56,500 bases of DNA from Paenibacillus wynnii (GTDB lineage: Bacteria > Bacillota > Bacilli > Paenibacillales > Paenibacillaceae), in the NCBI RefSeq assembly GCF_030812855.1, contig NZ_JAUSTK010000033.1:1-56500 (forward strand), read 5' to 3'. A program made the position numbers and the translations under genes. Under the pieces are notes generated by a model, which worked only from the letters and a program-made list of their open reading frames with translations, was not told where the DNA came from and made no database searches. Of the stretch, positions 33,144 to 41,841 are shown in pieces (position 1 is the stretch's first letter; each line of letters begins with the position of its first letter).

Positions 33144-33700
33144 CACCGAAGGACGGGTCCGCAACCCGGATTCGCTACCTGTAAGACGTAGTTACCCCAA
33201 ACCCGGTGAAACATCAGGCGAAGTTAAATCGAAATCGTTCCCGGCACAGTGACGTAAACGGAAAATCAAGCATTGATTTCGAGAAAGAGCCAAATTTGGA
33301 GGAAGAAATATTTAGTATATAGCTATAAATGAGCAGATTCACTTCCAGTAAACTGTAAAATACAAAAGAATAGAGACAAAGTGCTTTCCTTGTGATAAAA
33401 AAGTAGTCACCACAACGCTGGTCCATCGAAATCTTCTTTCGCCAGTCCAAAAATAACTTGGGTTTTGACACCTACCAGGTTCGTTCTGCGCAAGCAGGTT
33501 CAGCAAGACCGCCTTCGGTATGTCTACGAGTGCGTCCAAAAGGGCGTTCCGTTTCATACGGTTTGTGAGCTGCCTAAATATCTTTTAGAATTTTCTGTAT
33601 CCGTTTTTGCTCAATTTATAGTATATAATAGAAATGGAGAGGAAAATAAAGAAAAAATATCATTAATATCATAAAATCGTCCAATTTGGACTTATTTAAT
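33144..33700. other. Intergenic stretch with no supported gene
   Basis: AT-rich sequence between the hairpin module and the importer promoter. On the minus strand it contains short overlapping frames (about 33220-33590) whose translations, such as MKRNALLDALVDIPKAV, look somewhat protein-like but carry no recognised motif. It may be the decayed remains of a mobile element. Confidence 0.4.
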
Positions 33701-33702
33701 TA

Positions 33703-33730
33703 TTGCAGTAGATTTCACGGATATTATAGA
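33703..33730 (+). promoter_or_regulatory. Candidate promoter of the maltodextrin importer operon
   Basis: TTGCAG at 33703-33708 and TATAGA at 33725-33730 with a 16-base spacer. The boxes are imperfect. If correct, transcription starts near 33737 and the leader of about 165 bases contains the terminator hairpin at 33794-33839. Confidence 0.4.
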
Positions 33731-33757
33731 ATGAGGGCGAACGAACTTGATTTTTCA

Positions 33758-33864
33758 TAACACGCATCCAAATTAAAGGCACTGCTACCTGAGAAGGTAC
33801 AACCTCGGCACTTTGTGCAAAGAGGTTGTACCTTTTTTCTATGCTTTTTTTACTATGCGTGTTA
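33758..33864 (+). promoter_or_regulatory. Structured leader with terminator inside an outer stem
   Basis: A perfect 13-base-pair stem AAGGTACAACCTC (33794-33806) / GAGGTTGTACCTT (33822-33834) is followed by TTTTT, a textbook intrinsic terminator. Outside it, TAACACGCAT (33758-33767) pairs perfectly with ATGCGTGTTA (33855-33864). The gene starts 36 bases after the outer stem. The arrangement suggests conditional termination before the binding-protein gene, but an ordinary terminator of an upstream transcript is also possible. Confidence 0.55.
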
Positions 33865-33900
33865 GGTTTGATCACTCATGAATGAAGGGGAGATGAACAA

Positions 33901-35235
33901 ATGAAGAAGAGTAAACGCTCCAAAATGCAAGCGGTAACATTTAGCTTGGTCCTGAGTCTGCTGTTGGCTTTGTCGGTCACTGCTTGTGGTTCAGGCAATG
34001 GAAACTCCGCGTCAAAACCTGACTCGAGCCCGAACTCCGTCGTGAACGATCCAGAGGCGACCTCGAATGAGACGAATGCCGAGGATGAGGAAATGAAGCC
34101 AGAAGCAGGGGCCAAACTGATGGTCTGGGAAGCCAAGGAGCAGCTTGACTACATGAAGCAGGTTGCCGCTGATTTTGAAAAAGAATACGGCGTACCCGTC
34201 ACGGTGGAGGAAATGGCGGGCGGCGATCAGGGTGCAAGATTGGCTACGGACGGCCCTTCCAAACTAGCCGCCGATGTGTTGACTCTCCCACATGACCAGA
34301 TCGGGCAGGCCGTCAAAGCAGGGTTGATTTTGCCCAATGATATTTTTGAGGAAGAAACGAAATCCACCATGGTGGAGACGGCTGTGCAGGCATCGTCTTA
34401 CGACGGCATTCTGTACGGTTATCCTAAATCGGTGGAAACCTATGCGCTGTTCTACAACAAGGACCTGATTTCCGAGGCTCCAAAAACCTGGGATGATGTG
34501 ATTTCTTTTGCCAATACGTACAATAATCCGAAAGAGAACAAATTTGCGATCATGTGGGAATTCGTTGGATATTACAGCTATCCGTTCATCGGCAGCTTCG
34601 GCGGATACATCTACGGTGACAACAATACGAATATCAAGGATATCGGTCTGAATAACGAAGGCACCGTCAAAGGATTTACCTTTCTTCAGAGCCTGAAAAA
34701 CATTCTGCCGCTGAATGCAGGCGATATTACTTATGACGTAAAAACACAATTGTTCCAGGAAGGCAAGCTGGCGATGAACATTGACGGGCCTTGGTCCGTA
34801 GCGGCGTTCAAGGATCATGTAAACCTGGGCGTGGCTCCTCTTCCGAAGGGGCCTGACGGACAAGACAGCTTTTCTTTTTCCGGTGTTAAATCGTATTATG
34901 TCAATTCCTATACGGAATATCCGATCGCAGGCCGCTTGTTCGCGCATTTTGCAAGCAACAAGGAGAATCAGCTCAAGAACTTTAAGATGACAGGGGCGAT
35001 TCCTGCGAACATTGAAGCTGGAGAAGCGCCGGAAATCAAAGATGATCCAATTATCGGCGGATTCTTCGATCAGTTCCAAAATTCCGTGCCGATGCCTTCC
35101 ATTTCGGAAATTAAATCCGTCTGGGAACCGCTAAAGGCAGCATTTGTATCCCTGTGGAACGACCCGGGTCTCGATGTCAAGAAGACGCTGGATCAGACAG
35201 TAAAGACGATTCAGTCCGATCTGGAGTCGAAATAA
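33901..35235 (+). CDS. Maltodextrin ABC transporter substrate-binding lipoprotein (MalE/MdxE type)
   Basis: This 444-residue lipoprotein has a signal peptide (KKSKRSKMQAVTFSLVLSLL) ending at the lipobox VTAC, an Asn/Ser-rich and acidic linker, and a family 1 solute-binding fold. Visible motifs are KLMVWEAKEQLDYMKQVAADFEKEYG, PHDQIGQAVKAGLILP, YGYPKSVETYALFYNKDLI and AMNIDGPWSVAAFKDHV. GGGGAG precedes the ATG. It is followed 19 bases later by the MalF-type permease. Divergence from the GH13 amylase supports maltodextrins as ligand. Confidence 0.9.
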   Translation: MKKSKRSKMQAVTFSLVLSLLLALSVTACGSGNGNSASKPDSSPNSVVNDPEATSNETNAEDEEMKPEAGAKLMVWEAKEQLDYMKQVAADFEKEYGVPVTVEEMAGGDQGARLATDGPSKLAADVLTLPHDQIGQAVKAGLILPNDIFEEETKSTMVETAVQASSYDGILYGYPKSVETYALFYNKDLISEAPKTWDDVISFANTYNNPKENKFAIMWEFVGYYSYPFIGSFGGYIYGDNNTNIKDIGLNNEGTVKGFTFLQSLKNILPLNAGDITYDVKTQLFQEGKLAMNIDGPWSVAAFKDHVNLGVAPLPKGPDGQDSFSFSGVKSYYVNSYTEYPIAGRLFAHFASNKENQLKNFKMTGAIPANIEAGEAPEIKDDPIIGGFFDQFQNSVPMPSISEIKSVWEPLKAAFVSLWNDPGLDVKKTLDQTVKTIQSDLESK

Positions 35236-35254
35236 AGGACAGGTGGTTTGACTT

Positions 35255-36562
35255 ATGCAAAAAAAAACAGGCGCAGCGCTACTTTCGGCTGTTATTCCAG
35301 GACTGGGCCAGTTCTACAACCGACAATGGCTGAAAGGATTGGTATTCCTGCTGGTGGGGTCTGCCGGGATCTATTTTATCGCCCATGATCTAGCCGGTCA
35401 TTTGCGCGGTTTGATCACACTTGGTGAATTCCCGAGCCGAATGGTCAAGGTAGGGAAGCTGACCCGGATGGTGGAGGGCGACCATTCCATTTTTATGATG
35501 ATTGATGGCCTGATGGCTTTGCAGGCGCTGCTCTTTTACACAGCTTTTCATTTGCTGAACATCAGGGACGCCTTCTTGGTTGGAGCTGCGCAGGACCGGA
35601 AAGAGCCAATTCATTCATTCGGTGAATCGCTCAGATATATGGGCCGCAGAAATTTTGCCTATCTTGTGCTGGCGATTCCCTTTGTGGCCGTGGTTTTTCT
35701 GACGATATTGCCGCTTGTTTTTTCGGTGCTCCTGGCGTTTACGAACTATGCCGACCCGATTCTGCCGCCTGCGCATCTTGTAGAATGGGTGGGATTCGGA
35801 AATTTCAATAAAATGATTACTCTGGATGTTTGGAGTTCCACCTTCGGTGGAGTGCTGACTTGGACACTGATCTGGGCGGTCATTGCCACTGCGACGACTT
35901 ACATTGGAGGTGTGCTCATCGCTGTGCTTATTCACCAGCCCCGTGTTCGGTGCAAAAAGCTTTGGCGCACGCTTCTGATCGTTCCCTTCGCCATTCCCAA
36001 TATGATCTCTTTGCTCGTCATGCGCAATATGTTCAATAATCAGTTCGGACCGATCAATAGTTATTTAAGAGCCTTGGGACTCGAGGGTGTGGCGTGGCTG
36101 ACTAATCCGTTTTGGGCTAAAGTCACGGTAATTCTGGCTAACATGTGGATCGGAATTCCAGTTACCATGATCCTAGCCTTTGGGGTGTTGACGACTATTC
36201 CAAGGGATATGTACGAAGCGGCCGAGGTGGACGGAGCCGGGTCATTCTTTAAATTCCGCATGATTACGCTGCCCATGGTGTTGTTCGCGACTTCTCCCAT
36301 CCTGATCATGCAGTTTGCCGGCAACATTAACAGCTTTAACGTCATTTATCTAATGACCAACGGAGAACCAGTCAATCCCAATTACCAGTACGCGGGCCAC
36401 ACCGACTTGCTGGTTACCTGGCTCTATAAACTGGCGCTTAACCAGTCGCAGTACAGCTTTGCTTCTGTAATCGGGATTGTCATCTTCCTACTGGTCGCGA
36501 CCTTCTCCATCTGGAGCTACCGCCGGACGCGATCCTACAAAGAGGAGGATATGATTGCATGA
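35255..36562 (+). CDS. Maltodextrin ABC transporter permease, MalF/MdxF type
   Basis: This 435-residue membrane protein has an N-terminal extension beginning AALLSAVIPGLGQFYNRQWLKGLVFL, a feature of MdxF-type subunits, followed by the usual six-helix permease core. The ATPase-binding EAA loop reads YEAAEVDGAGSFFKFRMITLP. The ATG at 35255 follows GGACAGGTGG. It overlaps the MalG-type gene by four bases (ATGA). Confidence 0.92.
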   Translation: MQKKTGAALLSAVIPGLGQFYNRQWLKGLVFLLVGSAGIYFIAHDLAGHLRGLITLGEFPSRMVKVGKLTRMVEGDHSIFMMIDGLMALQALLFYTAFHLLNIRDAFLVGAAQDRKEPIHSFGESLRYMGRRNFAYLVLAIPFVAVVFLTILPLVFSVLLAFTNYADPILPPAHLVEWVGFGNFNKMITLDVWSSTFGGVLTWTLIWAVIATATTYIGGVLIAVLIHQPRVRCKKLWRTLLIVPFAIPNMISLLVMRNMFNNQFGPINSYLRALGLEGVAWLTNPFWAKVTVILANMWIGIPVTMILAFGVLTTIPRDMYEAAEVDGAGSFFKFRMITLPMVLFATSPILIMQFAGNINSFNVIYLMTNGEPVNPNYQYAGHTDLLVTWLYKLALNQSQYSFASVIGIVIFLLVATFSIWSYRRTRSYKEEDMIA

Positions 36563-37395
36563 AGCTAAGACTGACGGAAGCGATAAAAACATTTGTAAGC
36601 CATTTTCTGCTGATTGTGCTCAGTTTCATCAGCCTGTTCCCGGCCTTCTGGATTATTATGTCTTCGTTCAAGACGGGAAATAGTCTGTTCAGTGACTCAT
36701 TGATTCCTAAAGAATTTACATTTATTCACTACAAGGAACTGTTCGAGCAGACAAAATATCTGTTATGGTTCCTGAATACACTTAAAGTCGCGGCGTTGTC
36801 AACGCTGCTTGGCACCTTCCTGCTGCTGCTGACTTCGTATGCCATCTCCCGGTATCGATTCACGGGCAGAAAAACTACGCTTACCGCGCTGCTGGTTCTG
36901 CAGATGTTCCCAGGATTCATGGCCATGATTGCAGTTTACGTGCTGTTGAACACACTGGGGCTACTGAATTCCCATTGGGCGCTTGTGCTCGTATACAGTA
37001 GCGGTGCAATTATCACGAATGTTTTTGTGGCTAAAGGTTTTTTTGATACCATTCCTAAAAGTCTGGAAGATGCTGCACGAATGGATGGGGCGAGTCATAT
37101 GAAAGTCTTTATCTCCATAATGATCCCACTGTCCAAGCCGATGCTCACCTATGCCAGTCTTATGATATTTAACGGTTGCTTTGTGGACTTCATATTTGCT
37201 GACCTTGTATTGCGTACGGAGGAGACTAGAACGCTCGCCGTCGGGCTTTTCCGGATGGTGAATCAAAGCAACTCGACAGAATTTACGTTGTTCGCCGCCG
37301 GAGCCGTGCTGGTCGCCCTTCCGGTCACGCTGCTGTTCATTTTCCTTCAGCGTTTCCTGGTGGACGGCCTGACGGCAGGTGCAAGCAAAGGCTAA
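36559..37395 (+). CDS. Maltodextrin ABC transporter permease, MalG/MdxG type
   Basis: This 278-residue second permease has six helices and an EAA loop reading LEDAARMDGASHMKVFISIMIP. The C-terminal FLQRFLVDGLTAGASKG is the MalG-type ending. It completes the importer; no ATPase gene follows, in line with Bacillales systems that use a shared MsmX-type ATPase encoded elsewhere. Confidence 0.92.
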   Translation: MKLRLTEAIKTFVSHFLLIVLSFISLFPAFWIIMSSFKTGNSLFSDSLIPKEFTFIHYKELFEQTKYLLWFLNTLKVAALSTLLGTFLLLLTSYAISRYRFTGRKTTLTALLVLQMFPGFMAMIAVYVLLNTLGLLNSHWALVLVYSSGAIITNVFVAKGFFDTIPKSLEDAARMDGASHMKVFISIMIPLSKPMLTYASLMIFNGCFVDFIFADLVLRTEETRTLAVGLFRMVNQSNSTEFTLFAAGAVLVALPVTLLFIFLQRFLVDGLTAGASKG

Positions 37396-37464
37396 TACGG
37401 ATAACGACCCCCTCTCGTAAGGTTGTTGCTTGTGATTGAACAGAACATGTGCTTGAAACCATAA

Positions 37465-37517
37465 AAACCGCTTCCTTTTCAGAAGAGCAAGGTTCTGAGA
37501 GGGGAGCTATTTTTCAT
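37465..37517 (+). terminator. Probable terminator of the maltodextrin importer operon
   Basis: CTTCCTTTTCAGAA pairs, with G-U pairs, with TTCTGAGAGGGGAG, and CTATTTTTC follows. Confidence 0.5.
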
Positions 37518-37609
37518 CCGAAAATTACACTTATTGCTGGAGTCCTGTGTATCGTTTACCCGTTCTGCGGCAAAACAACTTCAGGATATTCCGGGCATAC
37601 TTGGAAGAA

Positions 37610-37690
37610 TTGTGGAGTATTGTGGTATCCAGCGGGAAAATACTTCGATCTACCAACGTTTCTTGTAGATATCAATCACTACAGAGCACT
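37610..37690 (-). pseudogene. Short fragment of the same IS4-type transposase
   Basis: The block CCAGCGGGAAAATACTTCGA, then TCTACCAACGTTTCTTGTAGATATCA, repeats 30357-30402 in the same orientation with few differences. On the minus strand it encodes the KKRW-IEVFSRWI transposase segment. The rest of 37396-37715 holds nothing else recognisable. Confidence 0.7.
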
Positions 37691-37715
37691 ATAGTTTTCC
37701 TGATACAGCTGCTGT

Positions 37716-38525
37716 TTAACGCCCCATGAACTCTTCTACATACTGATCCGCCTTTGTCTGATTACAAAGGTTGCATGCGCAGACACAGTTCACAGGTGTG
37801 GTGTGGCCGCCCTTGGCACGCGGAAGCAGATGATCAATAGTATCACCGTATAAGCCGCAGAAATGACAGATATAACGATCCCGCGTCAAGATATAACTGC
37901 GAAAGTCCCTATTGCTGAACAGTCGGCGAATCGTGCGGCGGTTAACAACTACAGCAGCATGTTCCTTCACCAGAATGGCCGCGAGCTCCAGATCAATCTC
38001 CTGATGCCACCGCCGTCCCTTGTCGCTATGTCCCCGCATCAGAATCATGCCTTGAGCGGAGGGGACGAGCGCAGTGAAGTCCTGAGGATCAGGCTTCGGA
38101 CCTCTCGGGTGAGCATAAGGACGACGCTGCTCTGCTCCTAGGCGCCGCGCGGTGCTGCTAACAGAAGTAAGCGATCGTTGCGGCTCCTGTGAGGATTGTA
38201 CAGGGGGGGATGGTTCTCTTACCCCTTCCGATAGAGGCTGTAATTCAGGCAGCACCGGCACTGCTGTACCGCTGCGTGAACGCCTCGGTGAAGAACGCGG
38301 TTTAGGCTTGGCTGCAGGCGGTGCTTCAGGGATTAATGAGGACGGCACGGGCAACGTCTTTCGGGCCTCTACCTCCCGCTGTTTGCGGCAATCGCGGCAG
38401 GCACCGCGGCGGGACTGGCCCTTAGAACGTTTGCCGGTCCGGCGCCGAAATTCGGAAAGAGGCTTATCCTGAAGGCAATACGCACATATTTTGGATGAAA
38501 GCGGATGGGTATCGGTCATAAGCAT
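37716..38525 (-). CDS. HNH endonuclease with N-terminal zinc-ribbon-like motif
   Basis: This protein of about 269 residues (the start may be two residues later, at the second Met) has three parts. Residues 14-46 hold a CxxC...CxxC motif (C14, C17, C43, C46) within basic sequence. Residues 48-150 are a Pro/Ser/Arg-rich, probably disordered linker. The C-terminal part holds an HNH nuclease domain with YICHFCGLYGDTIDHLLPRAKGGHTTPVNCVCACNLCN. The HNH triad is D-H in TIDHLLP, N in VNCV, and the downstream cysteines bind structural zinc. Stand-alone bacterial HNH proteins of this kind have unknown roles; no toxin-antitoxin, phage or methylase partner is adjacent. Confidence 0.85.
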   Translation of the reverse strand: MLMTDTHPLSSKICAYCLQDKPLSEFRRRTGKRSKGQSRRGACRDCRKQREVEARKTLPVPSSLIPEAPPAAKPKPRSSPRRSRSGTAVPVLPELQPLSEGVREPSPPVQSSQEPQRSLTSVSSTARRLGAEQRRPYAHPRGPKPDPQDFTALVPSAQGMILMRGHSDKGRRWHQEIDLELAAILVKEHAAVVVNRRTIRRLFSNRDFRSYILTRDRYICHFCGLYGDTIDHLLPRAKGGHTTPVNCVCACNLCNQTKADQYVEEFMGR

Positions 38526-38772
38526 GCTCGGATGGGCTGACGACTGCCCGCGTCCTGTTCACCTCGTTATTATTTATTGTTCGGGGATCAGCCCCGAAAG
38601 TTTGCATTCTTCTCTCAAGTATAACGCAAAGTTCAACTGTTCACACCCGAGCCCGAGAGTTCAAACGTCCTCTAATGTGATATGTGTCTCGGCGCTTGTG
38701 AGGGAAATATTGTAAATTTAGGTTATCTATCACGCTCCAAGGGTTAGGTATAAATGAAATGGGGGAATAGGA

Positions 38773-39288
38773 ATGGGACGATCAACAAGCCCTGTCCACA
38801 CCACGATACAACAAGAGTACAAAAGACCGGTTGCTGTCACATTATTGTATATTCTTCAAGCTTTTTTAGGTTTAGGTGCGATTGGAGGAGGGCTGGTGCT
38901 AATTATTGATCCTAGCGGAGAAATGATAGGTATGCCGGTTTCTATTCTAGAAAGATCCCCCTTCTCCAATTTTCTGCTGCCGGGTATTTTGCTGATGCTT
39001 GTATTTGGTTTACTACCTATGCTCGTGCTTTACGGATTGACCAAAAGACCGGAATGGAAATTTGCTGATAGGCTGAATCCATTCAAAGATTTGCATAGCT
39101 CATGGGCCTTATCCCTATACATCGGCTTCGGGCAGATTATTTGGATTATGGTAGAGACTTATATGGTTAATGCGGTAGAGGTTATTCACGTATTTTATAT
39201 GAGTCTGGGGTTGCTTATTCAGGTAGTTACCCTTCTGCCTGTTGTTCAGAGATATTTTGTACTGGACGATGCTGCAGAAAGACGTTAA
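38773..39288 (+). CDS. Membrane protein of unknown function
   Basis: This 171-residue protein has a basic N-terminus and four hydrophobic segments (about 22-46, 68-90, 114-128, 138-158). Hydrophobicity is interrupted by the cytoplasmic loop LTKRPEWKFADRLNPFKDLH. GGGGGAATAGGA precedes the ATG. No family is recognised. It lies 53 bases before the LacI regulator gene but is unlikely to be functionally linked. Confidence 0.65.
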   Translation: MGRSTSPVHTTIQQEYKRPVAVTLLYILQAFLGLGAIGGGLVLIIDPSGEMIGMPVSILERSPFSNFLLPGILLMLVFGLLPMLVLYGLTKRPEWKFADRLNPFKDLHSSWALSLYIGFGQIIWIMVETYMVNAVEVIHVFYMSLGLLIQVVTLLPVVQRYFVLDDAAERR

Positions 39289-39341
39289 AATGTCAGTGAA
39301 CAGAAAGGGCTTTCATTCTCTAAGGGCAGAGGTGTACCGGA

Positions 39342-40364
39342 TTGACCACTATATACGACATTGCCAAAAAAACCGGTTACTCACCAACAACCGTATCTAA
39401 AGCTTTCAATAATTATTCGGATGTTAGGGAAAAGACCCGACTGGATATACTCAGAACGGCTCAGGAAATGGGATACGTGCCTAACGCACATGCCCGAACA
39501 CTGACCACCAAGAAATCATGGACCATCGGAATCCTGTTCGTGGAAAGTACGGGAGTCGGTATTAGACATCCATTCTTTAGTGCAGTGATCGAGAGCTTCA
39601 AGCAGGTTGCTGTTGCCAAAGGCTATGACCTCATGTTTATCTCCAAGGACGTAGGAGGGAAGCAAAGCGGCTATCTGGAAAATTGTCGAACTCGTGGAGT
39701 CGATGGGGTTGTTGTCTTCTTGTCAGATTATACTGATCCTTATTTCCAAGAGCTGCTGAACAGTGATATCCCGACAGTTATTATGGATTTTGAGACCACT
39801 CAGTCCCATACGGTCTGCTCCGATAATTCAGCGGGTGCACTTCAGGCGATGGAATATCTGGTCTCGTTGGGTCATCGTAGAATTGCTCATATCTCGGGCG
39901 GTATGAATACTTTTCCGGGACGCAGGCGTCAATTGGGATATGAGAAGGCGCTGGATCAATGGGATTTGGAGCGCCAGGAATCATATATCGTGACCGGCGA
40001 ATTCTACACGCTTGAGAGCGGTTATGAGGCGATGAAGCAGCTGTTGGAGCTCCCGGAACGACCGACGGCAGTCTTCGCATCAGGTGATTTACTTGCACTC
40101 GGAGCTATAATGGCAGTGAAAGACAGTGGCCTAACTGTCCCTGGCGACATCTCCGTCATGGGATATGACGATGTGGATTTGGCAAGGTATGTTTCGCCGG
40201 CTTTAACGACCGTTCGTCAAGATACAGCCCTGCTTGGAAGTCGAGCGGCGGAGGTTCTTTTTGATACTATTAATGGGTCTGAAAAAGGTCTTGAAGCATT
40301 AGTATTGCCTACACAAGTTATCGTGAGAGATTCATGTGCACCTCCAGCTGTAACGGGTCGCTAG
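39342..40364 (+). CDS. LacI-family transcriptional regulator
   Basis: This 340-residue repressor starts at TTG 39342 after CAGAGGTG. The N-terminal helix-turn-helix reads TTIYDIAKKTGYSPTTVSKAFNNYSDVREKT, with the hinge helix region PNAHARTLTTKKS. The periplasmic-binding-like effector domain (about 60-335) has HPFFSAVIESFKQVA, FLSDYTDPYFQELL, CSDNSAGALQAMEYLVSLGHRRIAHISGG and SVMGYDDVDLARYVSPALTTVRQD. A perfect LacI-type palindrome lies 69 bases downstream of its stop, just before the GH30 gene, so it very probably represses the glucan operon in the absence of a sugar signal. Confidence 0.93.
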   Translation: MTTIYDIAKKTGYSPTTVSKAFNNYSDVREKTRLDILRTAQEMGYVPNAHARTLTTKKSWTIGILFVESTGVGIRHPFFSAVIESFKQVAVAKGYDLMFISKDVGGKQSGYLENCRTRGVDGVVVFLSDYTDPYFQELLNSDIPTVIMDFETTQSHTVCSDNSAGALQAMEYLVSLGHRRIAHISGGMNTFPGRRRQLGYEKALDQWDLERQESYIVTGEFYTLESGYEAMKQLLELPERPTAVFASGDLLALGAIMAVKDSGLTVPGDISVMGYDDVDLARYVSPALTTVRQDTALLGSRAAEVLFDTINGSEKGLEALVLPTQVIVRDSCAPPAVTGR

Positions 40365-40432
40365 AAGGATTAGTGCCACTTTGTGCGGAGGCGCATTTGC
40401 TTTTTACAAGAAGTGATTTTTTTTCGATTAAA

Positions 40433-40448
40433 TCGAAACCGGTTTCGA
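40433..40448. promoter_or_regulatory. LacI-family operator upstream of the GH30 gene
   Basis: TCGAAACCGGTTTCGA is a perfect 16-base palindrome with the central CG expected for LacI-family sites. It lies 28 bases before the GH30 start codon and just after a weak promoter candidate (TTTACA near 40412, ATTAAA near 40428). Confidence 0.85.
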
Positions 40449-40475
40449 CTCTATTGAAATAAGGAGATGAGCGTA

Positions 40476-41816
40476 ATGGCAAAGGTTCAAACGACTCTAA
40501 CAGCAAAAAATACAGGGGATCGATTAAGTCCTGCACAAGGCATCGTCTTTACGGCAAAAGTTCAAGGGCAGCAAGCCGATATCGTGCTGCAGCCGGAGGT
40601 TGGTTACCAGAAGATGCTTGGATTCGGAGGGGCATTCACTGAATCCGCCGCTTATACGCTATCTCGGATGAGTCCAGAGAAGCGGAGTGAAATCATTCAT
40701 CGTTATTTCCATCCGGTAGAAGGACTGGCTTACAGCATGGGTAGAGTACATATTCACAGCTGTGATTTCTCACTGGGCAACTTTACTTATGTGGAAGACA
40801 ACGATAAGGAACTGGCGACCTTTGATATTTCCCATGATCATAAGTGGGTGCTGCCGTTAATCAAGGATGCCATGGAAGTGCGAGGCGGGGAATTCACGAT
40901 GCTAGCTTCTCCATGGAGTCCGCCGGCCTGGATGAAGAGCAATGGAGAGATGAATAACGGAGGTACCTTATTACCTGAATATGCCGATTCATGGGCGCGT
41001 TATTATACCAAATTCATTGAGGCTTACGGTAAGGAAGGTGTACCGATCTGGGCGGTTTCTGTACAGAATGAACCGGCTGCAGTTCAGGTATGGGACTCTT
41101 GCGAGTACACGGCTGAACAAGAACGGGATTTTGTCAAAAACCATCTAGGCCCGGTGATGCATGAGGCAGGGTTAGACGCAGTCAACATCGTGATCTGGGA
41201 TCATAACCGCGATATCATGGTCGAGCGTGCTTCCGTTGTTTTATCGGATCCCGAAGCGGCGAAGTATGTATGGGGAACGGGTATTCACTGGTACGGCGGA
41301 GAAGAGTTCGAGAAGGTCGGGCAGGTTCATGAATTGTTTCCTGATAAGCATTTGCTGTTCACGGAAGGCTGTCAGGAGGGCGGGGTCAAGCTGGGTGAGT
41401 GGTTCACCGGTGAACGCTACGGGCGGAATATGATCGGTGATTTAAATCAGTGGACGGAAGGCTATCTGGATTGGAATCTGGTGCTGGATGAGACGGGGGG
41501 ACCGAATCACGTAGGCAATCTATGCGATGCCCCGATTATTGCGGATACGACTACAGATGAGATCCACTATAACAGCTCCTATTATTATATCGGCCATTTC
41601 AGCAAGTATATCGCACCTGGCGCGGTTCGCATCGGGCTGGACTCGCAGGCAAAGGGTGTATTGTCGACAGCCTTCCGGAACCCGGATGGAAGCCTTGCCC
41701 TTGTACTGATGAATGAAAGTGACGAGGCCTGTTCCGTCACCTTAGAGCTCAGCGGTGACATTGCTGAATCACATTTGCCGCCGCACTCTATCGTCACTCA
41801 TGTAATTTCTGAATAA
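40476..41816 (+). CDS. GH30 family glycoside hydrolase (beta-glucosidase/glucanase type)
   Basis: This protein of about 446 residues starts at ATG 40476, nine bases after AAGGAG; the ATG at 40467 directly abuts the ribosome binding site. It is a GH30 retaining enzyme with QKMLGFGGAFTESAAYTLSRM at the N-terminus and ASPWSPPAWMKSNG. The acid/base is E199 in SVQNEP and the nucleophile is E297 in LFTEG. A C-terminal beta-sandwich portion ends the protein. No signal peptide, so it acts inside the cell on imported oligosaccharides, releasing glucose from beta-glucosides such as beta-1,6-linked ones. The phosphorylase gene follows after 25 bases, indicating a joint pathway. Confidence 0.92.
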   Translation: MAKVQTTLTAKNTGDRLSPAQGIVFTAKVQGQQADIVLQPEVGYQKMLGFGGAFTESAAYTLSRMSPEKRSEIIHRYFHPVEGLAYSMGRVHIHSCDFSLGNFTYVEDNDKELATFDISHDHKWVLPLIKDAMEVRGGEFTMLASPWSPPAWMKSNGEMNNGGTLLPEYADSWARYYTKFIEAYGKEGVPIWAVSVQNEPAAVQVWDSCEYTAEQERDFVKNHLGPVMHEAGLDAVNIVIWDHNRDIMVERASVVLSDPEAAKYVWGTGIHWYGGEEFEKVGQVHELFPDKHLLFTEGCQEGGVKLGEWFTGERYGRNMIGDLNQWTEGYLDWNLVLDETGGPNHVGNLCDAPIIADTTTDEIHYNSSYYYIGHFSKYIAPGAVRIGLDSQAKGVLSTAFRNPDGSLALVLMNESDEACSVTLELSGDIAESHLPPHSIVTHVISE

Positions 41817-41841
41817 TAAAAAGTTTGGGAGGATACTACTC

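Noticed and set aside
33220..33590. Minus-strand frames reading MKRNALLDALVDIPK and FLDWRKKISMDQRC as a gene
   Set aside because: Short, overlapping in different frames, without ribosome binding site or recognised domain; at most a mobile-element remnant.
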